A DNA stretch of 64,000 nucleotides from Ridgeia piscesae (lineage: Eukaryota > Annelida > Polychaeta > Sabellida > Siboglinidae). The notes under the pieces are model-generated. The model worked only from the letters and a program-made list of their open reading frames with translations, was not told where the DNA came from and did no database searches. Positions within the stretch are counted from its first letter, which is position 1. Each line of letters begins with the position of its first letter. Positions 44,425 through 56,319 of this stretch are shown here, in pieces. A program made the translations under genes and the position numbers. Location of the stretch: contig JAODUO010000864.1 of assembly GCA_025642075.2 (NCBI GenBank), positions 62,001 to 126,000 on the forward strand. Direction: 5' to 3'.

Positions 44425-44737
44425 ATGTGTGTTCATGCGTAAATGCATGAGTGTGCATGTGCGTACGCACGTGTGTGAGTACTCACCATCCACCCCCCGC
44501 TCCCTGTTGCCATGTCACAGTACACATCCAGCGGTTTTCTGTGCGGGTACACGACGTAAACACCGCTGGCTGTCCCACCGCCGCCGTGCTGGACGTCAAC
44601 ACAGTCCACCGCTGGACACACAAACGTATTACAACAACACACACTTCTTCTAAAAACATTGCTATAGCTGCACCAGCAGTCTGGAATCAATTCCCTATAA
44701 TTATAAAAATCATTTAAACTATTCGAAAGAAATTCAA

Positions 44738-44797
<60 letters not shown>

Positions 44798-45329
44798 TGT
44801 GTGTGTGTGAAATCGCATACGCACTGTAACCCGTACGGCAGAGAAACACTATTTTATAATTTATACATCACCATGTGATATAGTAGTAGTTATTAATATT
44901 CATCATTAATACAGACGATAGGCCCGGGTCTATACAGATTTTATATCCTTATCTAGTCCATATGCTAACTGTCCAATGGACAAACCTATAAGCAGATAAA
45001 ACAGAGTTTATTATTGGCACACAGACGTTTTCAAAGTGAACGTGTTATTTAAATGTCGCCACACTTGGGTGTATGTATGAATGTTGCGTTTGTGGGATGC
45101 GTCAATGTCACACAAAACGGCTTATTTCACATTATAACTGTATGACTGAACAGTAAGAGTTCCCACAAAGCGATTGTCTTCAAATACAACATATACAATC
45201 ATCAGTTATAATACACAACTCACGCTTCTCGACGTCAACTCCGTGAACAAGGTAGTCAGTGTCGTAAGTCAAAATGGCCGCCAATGCCAGGAGCAGGACG
45301 ACCCAGACCGGAAGTCGTCGTCTTGCCAT
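37602..45329 (-). CDS. Secreted or type II membrane fibrinogen-related protein with Methyltransf_FA-like domain (7 exons, model)
   Basis: Proposed exons, minus strand: 45224-45329, 44487-44611, 42865-43132, 41137-41394, 38669-39073, 37602-38065 (stop TAA at 37602-37604); one small exon may be missed. Every junction agrees in phase (1, 0, 1, 1, 1). The N-terminus MARRRLPVWVVLLLALAAIL is a signal peptide or signal anchor; an in-frame upstream ATG at 45383 would add 18 residues and bury it, so the ATG at 45327-45329 is preferred. Order: hydrophobic N-terminus, FReD, Methyltransf_FA-like domain (PF12248), Cys-rich domain. A lectin or innate-recognition role is typical of invertebrate FReD proteins, but that is inference. 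The link between the FReD exon (donor ACAG|GTAGGA) and the 39-kb exon rests on phase alone. The alternative is a separate FReD gene reading on to a stop at about 40898, with a second gene downstream. Confidence 0.75.
38395..38580. repeat. Degenerate ~29-bp tandem repeat
   Basis: About six diverged copies of TTTCGACACGTGCTGGAGC-type units in the intron before the last exon of the FReD gene. Confidence 0.65.
38669..39073 (-). CDS. Methyltransf_FA-like (farnesoic acid O-methyltransferase-like) domain exon
   Basis: A 405-nt exon, phase 1 at both ends, acceptor TTCCACAG, donor CCAG|GTTAGT. It begins DCLPPRLRHNQIAMLEKERA. The recognisable part is VYEVQFAASDSGHHAVYIRH, then RRRFWLSWDEGVVVAGEGS. The YE...FW.SW..G...G.G pattern is characteristic of PF12248. 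Despite its name, this domain in most animals has no shown methyltransferase activity and is thought to act as a binding module. Confidence 0.6.
39074..41136. other. Intron of the FReD gene model or intergenic
   Basis: Unique sequence. ORFs at 39559-39828 and 39964-40443 (plus) show no domain. A 25-bp direct duplication with ACGTACCTGGTGGCACGTAC occurs twice at about 39956-40002. If the gene model is wrong, this is the gap between two genes. Confidence 0.4.
41137..44611 (-). CDS. Fibrinogen-related domain (FReD) exons
   Basis: Exon 44487-44611 reads PVDCVDVQHGGGGTASGVYV and VYCDMATGSGGWM, the standard FReD start with its first Cys pair. Exon 42865-43132 reads NFLRNWGDYKAGFGDLGGEF and WLGNDLIHELT. 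Exon 41137-41394 reads SGIKFASPDRDEPLNQCASM, then YGGSWWYSGCFKSKLTGSY, then GIHWQAWHPSSSISLKRAEM and KMKLIR. The calcium-site acidic residues (DRDE), the second disulfide pair (QCA...SGC) and the GIxW motif are all present, so the fold looks intact. An 882-bp hAT-like element sits in the intron between 41394 and 42865. Confidence 0.92.
41485..41620. repeat. CA and CACACG microsatellite with a CAGACA/GAGA tail
   Basis: Mixed ACGC, ACAC and GAGA simple sequence in the FReD intron. Confidence 0.9.
41884..42765. mobile_element. hAT-like non-autonomous DNA transposon in the FReD gene intron
   Basis: Ends are inverted: TAAGGATGGGACGAAT on the left, TAAGGAAGGGACGAAT on the reverse complement of the right. 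Both ends are followed by tracts rich in TTCGAATACGAAT-type repeats, also inverted. Length 882 bp. The interior has no transposase reading frame. A clear target duplication was not found, so the superfamily is inferred from the end sequence only. Confidence 0.65.
43575..43955. repeat. Two further copies of the GTGCTGCCAC-type dispersed repeat
   Basis: Copies at about 43575-43630 (AATGTTATCCGTG then TGCTGCCACATCACGGAGC) and 43905-43955 (GTGCTGCTACCTCGCGGAGT). The related copy is near 7315-7385. Located in the FReD gene intron between exons 2 and 3. Confidence 0.4.
44110..44440. repeat. (TG)n-rich microsatellite
   Basis: 330 bp of TG, TGCG and TGTA simple sequence close to the donor of the first FReD exon. 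ORFs in it (Cys-Val repeats) are artefacts. Confidence 0.95.
44740..44808. repeat. (TG)n/(TGCG)n microsatellite
   Basis: Simple repeat with a TGCG core in the intron between FReD gene exons 1 and 2. Confidence 0.95.
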
Positions 45330-48300
45330 CGCAAAGCTTTCTCCAGCCCGCCAAATCGCTCTGTCTTTCACGTCGACCGCCATCTTGCTGTCGGCTCAGA
45401 GGATCGACGATTGCAGAGATCCGCAAGTACAGCCGGTGTGACTACAGACTACCATATTATACGCGGATCCTAAGAGCATGAGTACACAGTACCATGACGA
45501 CGTAAACATGTCATAGCGACTCAATGAATTATTTCGTCGTACGGTTTGGTTGCATCGTTGATGTGGGTGAAATAGGTGCAACAGAAAGTGTTGCTCTTGT
45601 GTGTACTAATGAGCTAACTTACGTAAGTAAAGGGAATAGAAACAAGGCTTTAACCAAAATTCGTTTTCCATGTATACATGAAGATTACGTATGTAGGTAA
45701 CATTTGACAAATTTCCAAAAATAACGATACATTTGTAGTATAAAAAATTTATTCAGTTTGAAACCCATCTTTCTACGTATTCAGAGCATATTTACACGGA
45801 TAATTTTTGGGTCGAAACGAGCGTCATAATAAAGTAGTTTGCGATATTCAGATGTAATACAAAACTAGTGATCGCAGGGAACAAATAGTTATCTTACGGT
45901 TCCCCACGAATATTTTTGTTGTTTATAAAATTGAAGCCAGAGGTTTCGTGGAGGCCTCATTAAACGTCGGGTACGCCGCCGTCTTCTGATAATTGCACCG
46001 ATTGCAGTCCACGAAAAATAATTCACGCAAGGACACACACATTACAAACATTTAACCTCAGAGAGAAATGTTATAATTATAATACGTTAACACCATTCGT
46101 ATGCTGATGTATGAAGAAGGAATTGTAAATTTATCGTAACACTTTAAATCCGGGACTCGAATCCCGTTGAGCTGCATAACTCAGTTGGTAAACGCGTTCG
46201 GTAAATGCCTTTGCTAGTACAATCGGAAGGACACAGGTCCGAACCTGACACGAAACCGCTGATATTTATTTACATTTTTGTTATCGATTCTTGTTATATC
46301 AATGAATTATATACTGCTTATGTTTTTATTGTTGTAGTAATTATTTATTCGCGACGAAAATGGAAATCATGGTTATTATATAATTATAACGATGTGTATT
46401 TCTAAATTTAAATTACTGTTACTACACGTGAAAACAAATTGTGATTGGTCTTGATAAATTAAATTTTGAAATATACATCGTCGTTATATGTAATTAACAT
46501 ATGTTTTTGTTAGTGTCGTGTAAATACTTACTACAAAAATAAAACAAATACAAGCAGTAGTCTACATAATTGCTTTATGATTCGATTAATAATTATGATT
46601 TTATGAAAAGTTAAACTAAAAGTGAAAACATATAAATGTTTTAGTGTGGGGTTAATGCCAACGTGTTGCCTTAAGTCCCCATTCTGTACTCTTAAATCCG
46701 CGTCGAATGTACAGACTTTATCATAAGTGCCAACGCGCATGTACCTCTTTAATGCGTTACTCGGAGAAGTATGTCGTCCATTTGTCGCACTAATGAGGTT
46801 TCTCATCAGTCTGAAAACATTAACATTATGTCGCACTCGGTTGGTTTCAATACGACAAGGAAGTTGGCGTTTGCTTAAGTTCAAATGTTGTCCTACGCCT
46901 ACTACAGCGACACATCTTTTTGTTTCGGAAGGCAGCGACGTTGACGCTTAATACGTGGTACTTTAGTTCGATACCTTATATATGTTGGTGACAGAACGTG
47001 TCATTGTTGACTGGTGTTAACGTAACTGTACTTGTATCTACTATCTATACGCCTCCCACGCATCGACCGTCTGAAATAATACTAAACCACTACATAATAT
47101 ATTAATGCGTGCTAGGCGTGTCAGAGTATGTTATAGTATTAATCATGCAAACAGCTAATATATTATGTTGCCTCAACGTTATGCTGTACACATTTTAAAA
47201 TCGTGTGGGGTGGGGGGTGCGTGTGTGCGTCAGCGTGTGCCCCGTGCGGGTGTGTGTATGTGTGTGTGGTGCGTGCGTGCGTGCGTGCGTGCGGGGTTCT
47301 GTATCTATACACCAATGCTTGCATATTCTAGAACTAGTTGGACGAATGTCTTGTATGAAGACCTTTTAACCTCATTTTGTTTGTCTTTGTTTCGCTTGAG
47401 GTCTTGTTGACTTTGTATATGGGATGTGGCACGATCAGCGGCGGCGATCTTGCCCGTGGAGCGTGGAGCGTGGAGGTGGTATTGTGTGGTCAGAACTGTG
47501 CGTCTTCGAGTGATGCTCATTTAAGTGCACTTCTGTGTGGATGGAAGGACATCTTCCAGCGGTGTTCCTAGACCGTTAATCTGTCACGACCTTTGCTGCA
47601 TGTCATGTTTATCTTGTGGCCTGGTTACATCTTTGTGCCAAACTGTGTCACCGGCTAAAAGTCTGACGATAGAGGTCACTCCTGCTGGAAGGTCATTTAT
47701 GTACAAACGCTTCAGTCACCTCCTCGTCCACGAGTCCAACCAACTGGGAGTCGCAGGTCGACCCTCCTCGTTGGTCGCGCAGTACCGAATACATGATTAA
47801 ATTTTAGAGAATGGTGTGCATACATAATTATGATGTACTTGTCATATGATACACAGTTGTGTTCCCTGAAATGTAAGAGTTGGGTTGTACTGTACTGCTG
47901 CTGTATTATTAATTATTCAGTTATGTACTGACCACTGTGTCCAGGAGCCAGTCTACCGATATACCGCGCGACATGGTTCGAATCAATCCCTTCTGGCTGG
48001 ACCCAGGAGCAGCGGAGGGTGAAACACAAGGGACACATGCTGGGACAAACATACTTCATCATTATACATTAACGATCTCGGGGACAACATCTAAACAAAA
48101 GGATGACTATGTGCAAGTGGCAGTGGTAACCGCAGTGTAGGCATGGGCAACGACCTAATCACAGTTGTTTGTTGATGTCGCCTGGTTCCCTCAAACACGA
48201 CCGGCGAGATATAGCAAGTGGGTGAACGTTGACATGATTCAGCCGGATGTCCGCACGGGTTTTTGTGTGCAATACACCTGCGCAGTGTAATACTATTACC

Positions 48301-48690
48301 ATTCCTGGTTCAAGAGAACGGTTCCGGGCAATCGAACAGACAAGGTTTCAAGCCCTTTCATCTGATTTGATATGACAGACCTAATAGAAAGGTGTGATTG
48401 TTTGTAGAGATACTTAGCGATCACCCGTGTGCTTGATCTTCTTCACCACCAACCTCTTTCTGGTGTCCATCCAAACCATTCCGTTCTTATCTATAGGCTA
48501 ATGCCATGCCCATACTTCTAGAACACGTCGTTGCACTGTTGGGCGTTTCATGTTACTTCTTGTTTGTTATCCATTAATAATGATAAGATTGGCAGATTAT
48601 ATAACCTACAATCAGCCGGACCTGTACATGCCTAGCTCAAGTTGAGACTTCCTTCCCAGTTCACGCAAGAAGATTCACAGTTGCGTCGGT
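45330..48690. other. Intergenic, no gene recognised
   Basis: Upstream of the FReD gene start. Holds the tRNA-like stretch at 46165 and a TGCG microsatellite at 47215-47300. Minor ORFs (46531-46884 minus; 47525-47800 plus) have no recognised domain. Confidence 0.5.
46165..46260 (+). mobile_element. tRNA-like SINE head or decayed tRNA-related sequence
   Basis: An A-box-like stretch CATAACTCAGTTGGTAAAC and a B-box-like AGGTCCGAACCTG, with an intervening CTAGTACAATCGGAAGG, resemble the tRNA-derived head of common invertebrate SINEs. Stems are imperfect, so an active tRNA is not claimed. No clear tail was found. Confidence 0.4.
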
Positions 48691-48695
48691 CGCGT

Positions 48696-48791
48696 ACAAT
48701 ATATATATATATGTATATAATATATATATGTATATATAATATATATATATATTATATATATATTATATATATAATATATATAATATATATA
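48696..48791. repeat. Interrupted (AT)n microsatellite
   Basis: AT tract with phase changes, cut at its right end by the candidate solo LTR. Confidence 0.9.
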
Positions 48792-50103
48792 TGTCAAGGA
48801 CGAGAAACTCGAGCGGTCATAGTTCACAATTCGTCTTTATTGTACCAAACGAGACAAAACAAAACCCTGTAACAACTATAAATCACAGTGAGCACAGGCA
48901 TCATTACATACAGTACAATATACAACATCATGTAAGAAGATCCATCTCTGCACACACTACTTAAGTTCAATACTTAAGCCAACAAGCCAACACTGGCAAT
49001 TAACTGAATAAATAACACAATACCTACGTATTGCATTAAGTAATTAATACTGCATGACTTTGGTGGCAATAATCAAACTCTTACTTAGTCTAAGACAAGT
49101 ACATATTTACGCACACCCCAAATGGCAAATATAATATAGTCTAAATCACGATATGTACCTGCCCACAGTCAGACGTCAGGACTATATTCTCTGGCTTCTT
49201 GCTTCCAAAGCATTCATGAAGCAATCACGCTGCAGAACAAAAATATGTTTCTACATCGCTCATAATAAAAACCAGCAACATCTACCATGTACACATTAAT
49301 TACATCAGTGCTGACCCCTCGTGATCATCCTGGTGCCAAACACCCAGACTTGTACAACTACAAGTCAACAGTTTGCACTCATTAATGTCACACTACAGTG
49401 TCTTAATTTGTGATCCATCACCAACAACCATGCTGTGACACTAAACACGTTCTCTCACAATACATATATCGGCAAGTACTAGCACTTAACCATAACAATA
49501 CTGGTTACCATTTCTCGATCGACCCACGTGGATAGTGACGATTTGACTTAAAACATTTGATAAATACATTAATACAACGATTTGTCGCTTCTTCCGTAGA
49601 AAAACAACCTCAGTGTTCAACGTACACTCTACACGGCATGCTGCTGCACAGTTCAATATAAATGGCAACCTTAATGGTTAGCTGTGGTATAATTACCCGG
49701 TAGTTAATTTACCAGCCCATATCAGAGGATTTTACACATGGGAATACGAAGGGAAATTAAACTACTGCAATAACTACGCAAGTATTAATAACTGTCCACA
49801 ATTATCAAGGAGCAATAATGGCTCACATGTTACAGCACTCATGGCTCAAATGTTATTATATAATTGCAGTAATTAAACTCACCAAAGCAACTTCTCACTT
49901 CCCACTGGAAACACAGCCTCGTGGCACGGCTCATTGCTTGCTCTCCACTCTCCCCCAAATCCCGCTATCATCCCGCCGATCAAACTGTAGTGACACCTAT
50001 TGTCACTGCGAATTAACTGTAACCATTAATCACCAGGTGGAGTCACCGATTACTGAACCAAATAAATACATACAATATGATAGCGTCATGGCGGTCCGTG
50101 ACA
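48792..50103 (-). mobile_element. Candidate solo LTR inserted in an AT microsatellite
   Basis: On the minus strand this 1312-bp unit starts TGTCACGGACCGCC and ends GTCCTTGACA, i.e. TG...CA ends with matching short inverted termini, a common Ty3/Gypsy LTR form. An AATAAA (complement at 48836-48841) sits 44 bp before the 3' end, as expected for an LTR polyadenylation signal. Both flanks are (AT)n, so the insertion split a dinucleotide tract. No retroelement coding region or second LTR lies in the window. The flanks are too simple to prove a target duplication. Confidence 0.5.

Positions 50104-50160
<57 letters not shown>
50104..50160. repeat. (AT)n microsatellite
   Basis: About 27 AT units directly right of the candidate solo LTR. 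Confidence 0.95.
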
Positions 50161-50164
<4 letters not shown>

Positions 50165-50879
50165 TGAAACCCACGTGTTCCTTTCAATGAGTAAACACCA
50201 GCGTTGTCTGTGCACTGAGCGAAATGTATAATGTAACAATTGGTGACACTTGGCACTACATTGTACGGATTTGTCCCATGTCATTGTGTCTGTCAACGAG
50301 GTGAAGACGACAGAATAATTCTTGGTTGCGTTCTCTTATTGTCTTAGAAAACACTAGGCGAACCACCAATGGGAAACACCCGCGGGCTAACCCGTCTTGT
50401 TCCCCGGGAAAACAAGGGCGAGGAATGTAGCAACACGAGGCGGGAATGGGAAGCGCGGAGTTTCCCCGTGTCCCCAGACTTGACCCCCGTCTGTCTCCCC
50501 CTGGCACGAGAGGCGGGAATGTCTCCATTGCGTCACGGGCCGTCCTACATACCTCGACTGAGTCAATCAGCGGAACTCGACGACATCAGCCAGTCAACTC
50601 GCGCTCACGGACTGCCTCGTAAATACAACGGTTATCAACGGGAGACACACAGTGTCGATTGAGCGGTGTTCGTGGCGGAACTGTTGGGTGCAGAACGCCG
50701 GAAGGCAAGGGGGTCGGCTCACTGACATTCGTACGACATTCTTATCAATTTTTAATCACGATTTTGCTCTGTTAAATCGATTTCACCTTTTTAAAGACTA
50801 AATAAAATTAACCTTTTCCCAATCTGATTTAAATATACCCCAAAGATACTGTGGTCATGCTATTAATATCATAATAGTG

Positions 50880-51166
50880 TAATCACGAAGACCTCTGACC
50901 ACAGTAAAGCGACGCAAATTGAACATTTAATGGTACGGGCACATACCAAGATCTTCAGGGCTTGCCAAGACAACCGTGCAGGGCCCAGTACAAGGAGGGA
51001 GAAGAAGAGGCAGACAGAGAAAGAGATGGGAGGAAAACATCCCGGAATGGACTGGCATGACGCTGGGCGCCGCCATGAGGAAGACGGAGAGGCGAGAGGA
51101 ATAGAGGGAGCTGGTTGCCAGGTCATTGGTGGTGCCCCAACGGTCCACCAGACTACGGGATAGGTG
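50880..51166 (+). pseudogene. 3' terminal fragment of a non-LTR retrotransposon ORF2
   Basis: One frame reads LTTVKRRKLNI, stop, WYGHIPRSSGLAKTTVQGPV and then QGGRRRGRQRKRWEENIPEW followed by TGMTLGAAMRKTER. With one frameshift it continues to RELVARSLVVPQRSTRLRDR and a stop. This basic GGRRRGRQRKRW tail after a KRRKLxWxGH motif is very common at the C-terminus of animal non-LTR retrotransposon RT proteins. The in-frame stop and frameshift show decay. Confidence 0.7.
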
Positions 51167-51169
51167 AGG

Positions 51170-52300
51170 GTGAAGTGTAATCCCTCTCCGCTTTCCAGTT
51201 GAAGCGCCCTTTTGGTCGTCTTTTCTCTGTACATTTCTGCAGTTTGTTTAGGTACTTAGCTATCATTGGTGACGTCACAAGATAATGATGATTGGTGTTT
51301 CAGGCCGTACCCGAAATTGCAATCGCAGACTTTTATATTTTCAGAAATCGCCGTAAAATACGTACTTGATGAACATGTGAATTTTAGTAACTTTTTGAAT
51401 TATTACATTGCGAATGCATAATTAATTGAGATTATAATAATGTCTGATAGCACAGTAAAGATAACAATCCTATGTACAGATAAGCTACTTGTGTTCCAGG
51501 ATTTAGTTTTAGTTTTTGCGTTAGGTCTATCTTTGTTTTGTGACAAGCATATCACTGGCTTAATGACAGAAATTCATAATCAACATAATTTATATCGTAT
51601 TTGGCAACTTAAATGACACGAACATTTAATGTACATATACGAAGTTTTGGAGAAAGCGAAACATTTATTTCACGTAATTTTCAACATTATGTGCTGAAAA
51701 CTTTCACCACGAAGACGTGCCCGCCAGCACCCATCACGTTACTTGCGCCGGTGTCAATGAAATTTTGTCCTCGTTAAATTTTAAATGTGGTGGCGCTTTT
51801 TCATTTTTTTAAAGATCTTGACATTTACCAATAAAATGTGTTTATCGAGTGATATTTTTTACGAGTTCTCTGTCTAAGTGAAGCGGTCTGTGGGCCGATG
51901 TAGCCGCGGCTAATGGGGGAAACTAACCCAATTATTACACCGAGCGACCGAAGCTGTCCAAACATTGCAGTCTCCCATCTTTTTGCCGCTATCGTTCATT
52001 AATCTTCCCCACATTTTTGACTGTCGTTTCCAGAAATAAATGCTGCGCTGGCGTTCAACAAGCGGATGTAGCTGTCGACGGTTGTGTTCGTAAATAAACG
52101 TGCATATGGCAATTTATTTTTTGTTTGTTTGTGTGTTTTGGAAGCCCATGACTTTGTCATCATGGGCGTTGCAGAATGTTACGAATCAACAAGAGGAACA
52201 TTGGACGCAAAATGTGTTCAACTTTGGATTGTTTGACGTTAACTGACCGATTGGTTGAAACTGTGTCATGCGGTCATAACAACGTCAATGACCAACATGT
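51170..52300. other. Intergenic, no gene recognised
   Basis: AT-rich unique sequence. Nothing recognised. Confidence 0.5.
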
Positions 52301-52309
52301 ACACTCATA

Positions 52310-52425
52310 CAAGTATGCGCGCACACATACACACCACACACACACCGCGCACGCACATGCACGCACGCACGCACGCACACACGCACCCACAAACACAAAC
52401 ACAAACACACACACCCACACGCACA

Positions 52426-52457
<32 letters not shown>

Positions 52458-52511
52458 CACCCCACACACACACATACACCCCCCCCCACACACACACACC
52501 ACACAACCCCA

Positions 52512-52578
<67 letters not shown>

Positions 52579-52728
52579 GTACACTCATACAAGTATGCGC
52601 GAACACATACATATACCACACACACACCGCGCACGCACATGCACACGCACGCACGCACACACACACACAAACACACCCACACGCACGCATGCACGCACGC
52701 ACACACACACACACACACACATATATAT

Positions 52729-52768
<40 letters not shown>

Positions 52769-52841
52769 TCATACAAGTATGCGCGCACACATACACATAC
52801 ACACCACACACACCGCGCACGCACATGCACACGCACGCACG

Positions 52842-52882
<41 letters not shown>

Positions 52883-53077
52883 CACACACACACACCACAC
52901 ACACACACACACACACCCACACACACACCCACACCACACCACACACACCCACCCCCACACACACACCACACACACACCCACACACACACACACACACACA
53001 CCACACCACACACACCACACCACACACACCCACACACACACCACACACACACCCACACACACCACACACACACAGCA

Positions 53078-53140
<63 letters not shown>

Positions 53141-53157
53141 CTGCCTAAACAGGCACA

Positions 53158-53189
<32 letters not shown>

Positions 53190-53190
53190 G
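52310..53190. repeat. Complex CA microsatellite with a duplicated higher-order block
   Basis: Nearly 900 bp of CA, CACG and CACACC simple sequence. A block with ACTCATACAAGTATGCGC occurs three times (about 52300, 52580 and 52765), each followed by ACACATACA and CACCGCGCACGCACATGCAC, so a unit of about 190-280 bp was duplicated. Confidence 0.95.
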
Positions 53191-53399
53191 ACCTGCCTAA
53201 AATCAGGCCTCTTCTCAAACAGGTATCAAAAACACTTATTCAAATAGACTGCACGCGGTATTCACCATATACACGCTTGAACTATTTCAGGTTATTACAC
53301 TTTTCCAGACACTTTTCCGTGCGCGATATCGCTCGTCTAGGAAGCGAGTATGTTTTTCGTGCCGCCTCTGGTTGAATGAGCACGCCTTCCCGCCTAGGG

Positions 53400-54005
53400 C
53401 CGGGGTGTCGGCGCGCTAAGGTAATCGTCAGTTGTAAGCGTGCCCCTCCAGCGGCGCTGTCTGTCAGCAGTAGACTCCGCTCTTTCTACGCATCCGCGTC
53501 TTGCGGCAGATCAGTTTCAAGTGGATTACGTCTCAGTAGGACGTGATTACACGGAGCCATCCGCTAGGAGTGTAACTGCCACTTATAACGGGGCTCGATT
53601 AACATACATTGATTACTGTAGTCGATATTAGCGTTCAGCGACCGAACTCAACGCGACGGGCGCCTGCAGACGGACCTAATTGATGTCACGTCGTACGATG
53701 CCGCATCATTCGACGACAATCAGGTCAAGTTTGTTTATTTCTGTTTAACCTGCGCGCCACGTGACCTGCGCGGCTGGTGAACCTTGTCTGCGGAAGTGTC
53801 GCGTTTTTGTCGCTGTCGCCGGCTGTTTTTCCGACGGGATTTACGGTTGTTACGAGTCGGACCGGAAGCGAGAGCTTTGAACAAACAACAGACATCGACG
53901 TCTGTTTTGGACTTCATTCAGACGCCAGCTCCTCATCGCGCGCTATGCCAACGGCTCAGACCTAGACGGCTGCAAACCCCGTAACTTTCGTGCGCCGGTA
54001 AGTGA
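53400..54005 (+). other. CpG-richer unique block, possible first exon or promoter
   Basis: This segment directly after the CA arrays is richer in CG dinucleotides than its surroundings and ends in a good donor-like GCCG|GTAAGT at about 53995-54004. No long ORF with recognisable domains runs through it. A 5' UTR exon of a plus-strand gene continuing beyond the window is one reading; no downstream exons could be identified. Confidence 0.2.
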
Positions 54006-56030
54006 AACTCGAGTGTGTGACTCGATAACGCTAAATTTGTGCTAATGACGTGTTCTTCGGTTCATTGGTGGCACTGTTGCGTATCGACTGCTGACACTGA
54101 GACGGCAAATGCCCTCCAGTTGTGGTATAGTCGTAGTAGTTCTAGACTATGTTTTGCTGTGTCACGCTTTGTTATTGGCGTGTGGTTTTTACCCGTATAC
54201 ATGTCGGCTGTTAACGCTTAAATCGTGTCACATCAACGATGACACGCGTGCGACCAGACAAAACAACCTGGGTGGTCGCGGTGACCAAAAACTTATTCCA
54301 GGGAAACATCATGGAAGGAAAGAGTCGGTGTCTAATAGTAATAATTTGGTCACTTATATTGCTCCTAAAAATAAATCCTGAGAAACCAAATTCAGAGGCG
54401 CATAAATGCAAAAGGGTTAATCGATCGCAAGAGTCAGTAAACAATTCCAGTTGTCTACTGCATCTTCTACTAAGAAAGAGTGTACGTGTAGCAGATGTCT
54501 TAACCATACACTTACCACATGCTTTTGGAGCCAACCTCCACACCATATAACCCCCGTCTGAGAATCAACCTTTCAACAGTGTTAACATCCCCACGTTCTG
54601 TGACGCCTTCAATAGAATAACCCCCAGGCTAGGGACAGATCAGTGTGCCCAAATCGTGTACACACTTTATATCTTCTTCTTATTTGAGATTCTATATAAC
54701 ATACACTGTATAACAATCTAAAGTATGACATTTACTGTTTGCCATATTGATCGGCTTCGAGTAATCCAGCACCTACGCTACTCGACGCATATTATTGTAT
54801 CTGACTCAACACCTCCAGTTAATGACCAGTCACACAGCTGACTGTGGTTACCGATCTATGGGGACGTCGGGGGTGGGGGGGGGTCTGGAAGGTCACTTAA
54901 GGATGCAATTTATTCTCAGAATCCGGACAGTTCGCGCCTGCTGGGTCTAATCAACATGTGATCTATTCAAAATCATCTCCGTGCCATGGTGGTTATTGAC
55001 GTATGTTGAACAGGTGGTATGCGAAAGAAAAATGGACGTGACTTATCTAATATTTATAGTTGCCATATTGTCAAACCCGTAGGATGGGGGCGGTGGGAGC
55101 GTCCGCAACCACCCAACCATACTGAGGCAAAAATTCCCCTCTGAGAAATTAATTCCGCTCTAGGCGTCACTGAAGAGTTGGAGGTTTTTTCGTAGCCTAA
55201 AAATCGCAGGTCGAAGAAAACACCCCGAAAATGAACCACTCCCGGCTTAGGTAATCATTTAGGATGCACAACAATAGGATACGCAAAACGCTCGCGGTAG
55301 CTAATTAATAATGCATATCATCGAACAATAATTATAGCCACCCACCACGTTAAGCCAATTGTCTGCCTTTGGACGTCCGCCTATCGCAACGGACCGTGAA
55401 TCAGCCGGCTGTCGAATCAAATGTTTAATTAATGTTCGCCATTAGACGCGAATGACCTCAGAGTAGGAAAGTCCACGAGTTGTTTACACAACAAATGTCA
55501 GCCGAGGTCACGACCCAATGTCTGCGGTCTAGTGAGACGAACGGCATGCCTGGGCGATAATGCGATGATTCGCGTGATGAAAATATAACGCCAGTTGTGG
55601 GCTTAATCATTTGATGAACGGGCATGATCGGTTTTACGTTTAGTGACCTGTTTAATGGGATGGGTTTGTTGTTACAATTTTGCTTAGATCCCTAAGGGTC
55701 TCACGAGGTGTTGTTAGACCCAACAAATGCTGGTTGTAACACAAGTGTCGTTAGAGCCAAGATTGTAAGACTGAGACTAGCGTATGATGTAGTGCTAACG
55801 CAAAAAATTGAGCGAGGATTACGTTCTCGTGAAATCTGAGCAGACGTTTGTCAACGAGTTGCATCGTTACTGATGCGGTCGTTCGCCCACTGGGTACTAA
55901 TAGGTAGTTGCTTGTTGATACAGCACACAGCCCGAGCCTGTCTCTTGTCATACAACGGACAACCTGGGGTGGGACATTTGGGCATGCTAAACTTTCGCAA
56001 ATACTTTTATATATGTAACCGTAGACCTCA
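54006..56030. other. Intergenic, no gene recognised
   Basis: Unique sequence with short ORFs only. A G-run (TGGGGGGGGG-like) lies at about 54874-54884. Confidence 0.5.
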
Positions 56031-56039
56031 GCTCTTCTG

Positions 56040-56200
56040 GTATATTAGAACCTCCAGTAGGTCCACTCTCAACGTCAGCTTTTTTGTTATCTTAGATCCT
56101 CCAGTAGGTCCACTCTCAACCTCATCCCTTCTGATATATTTGGTCCTCCATTAGGTCCACTCTCAACATCATCCTATCTGATATCGTAGACCCCCCACTT
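56040..56200. repeat. ~59-62-bp tandem repeat
   Basis: Three to four copies of a unit with CCTCCAGTAGGTCCACTCTC. Just left of the 172-codon ORF. Confidence 0.8.
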
Positions 56201-56319
56201 GGTTCACCCAGTGACCGCTCGTGGCGACGAACAGTAGCTCATCGCTAACGGAACCATTTTAGAACAGTACATAAACTTTAGATGGCCCACTCAAAATACC
56301 ACAACAGCATCCGGTCGCT

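Noticed and set aside
52176..53375. 200-400-codon ORFs rich in His-Thr or Cys-Val
   Set aside because: Frames of CA/TG microsatellites on both strands.
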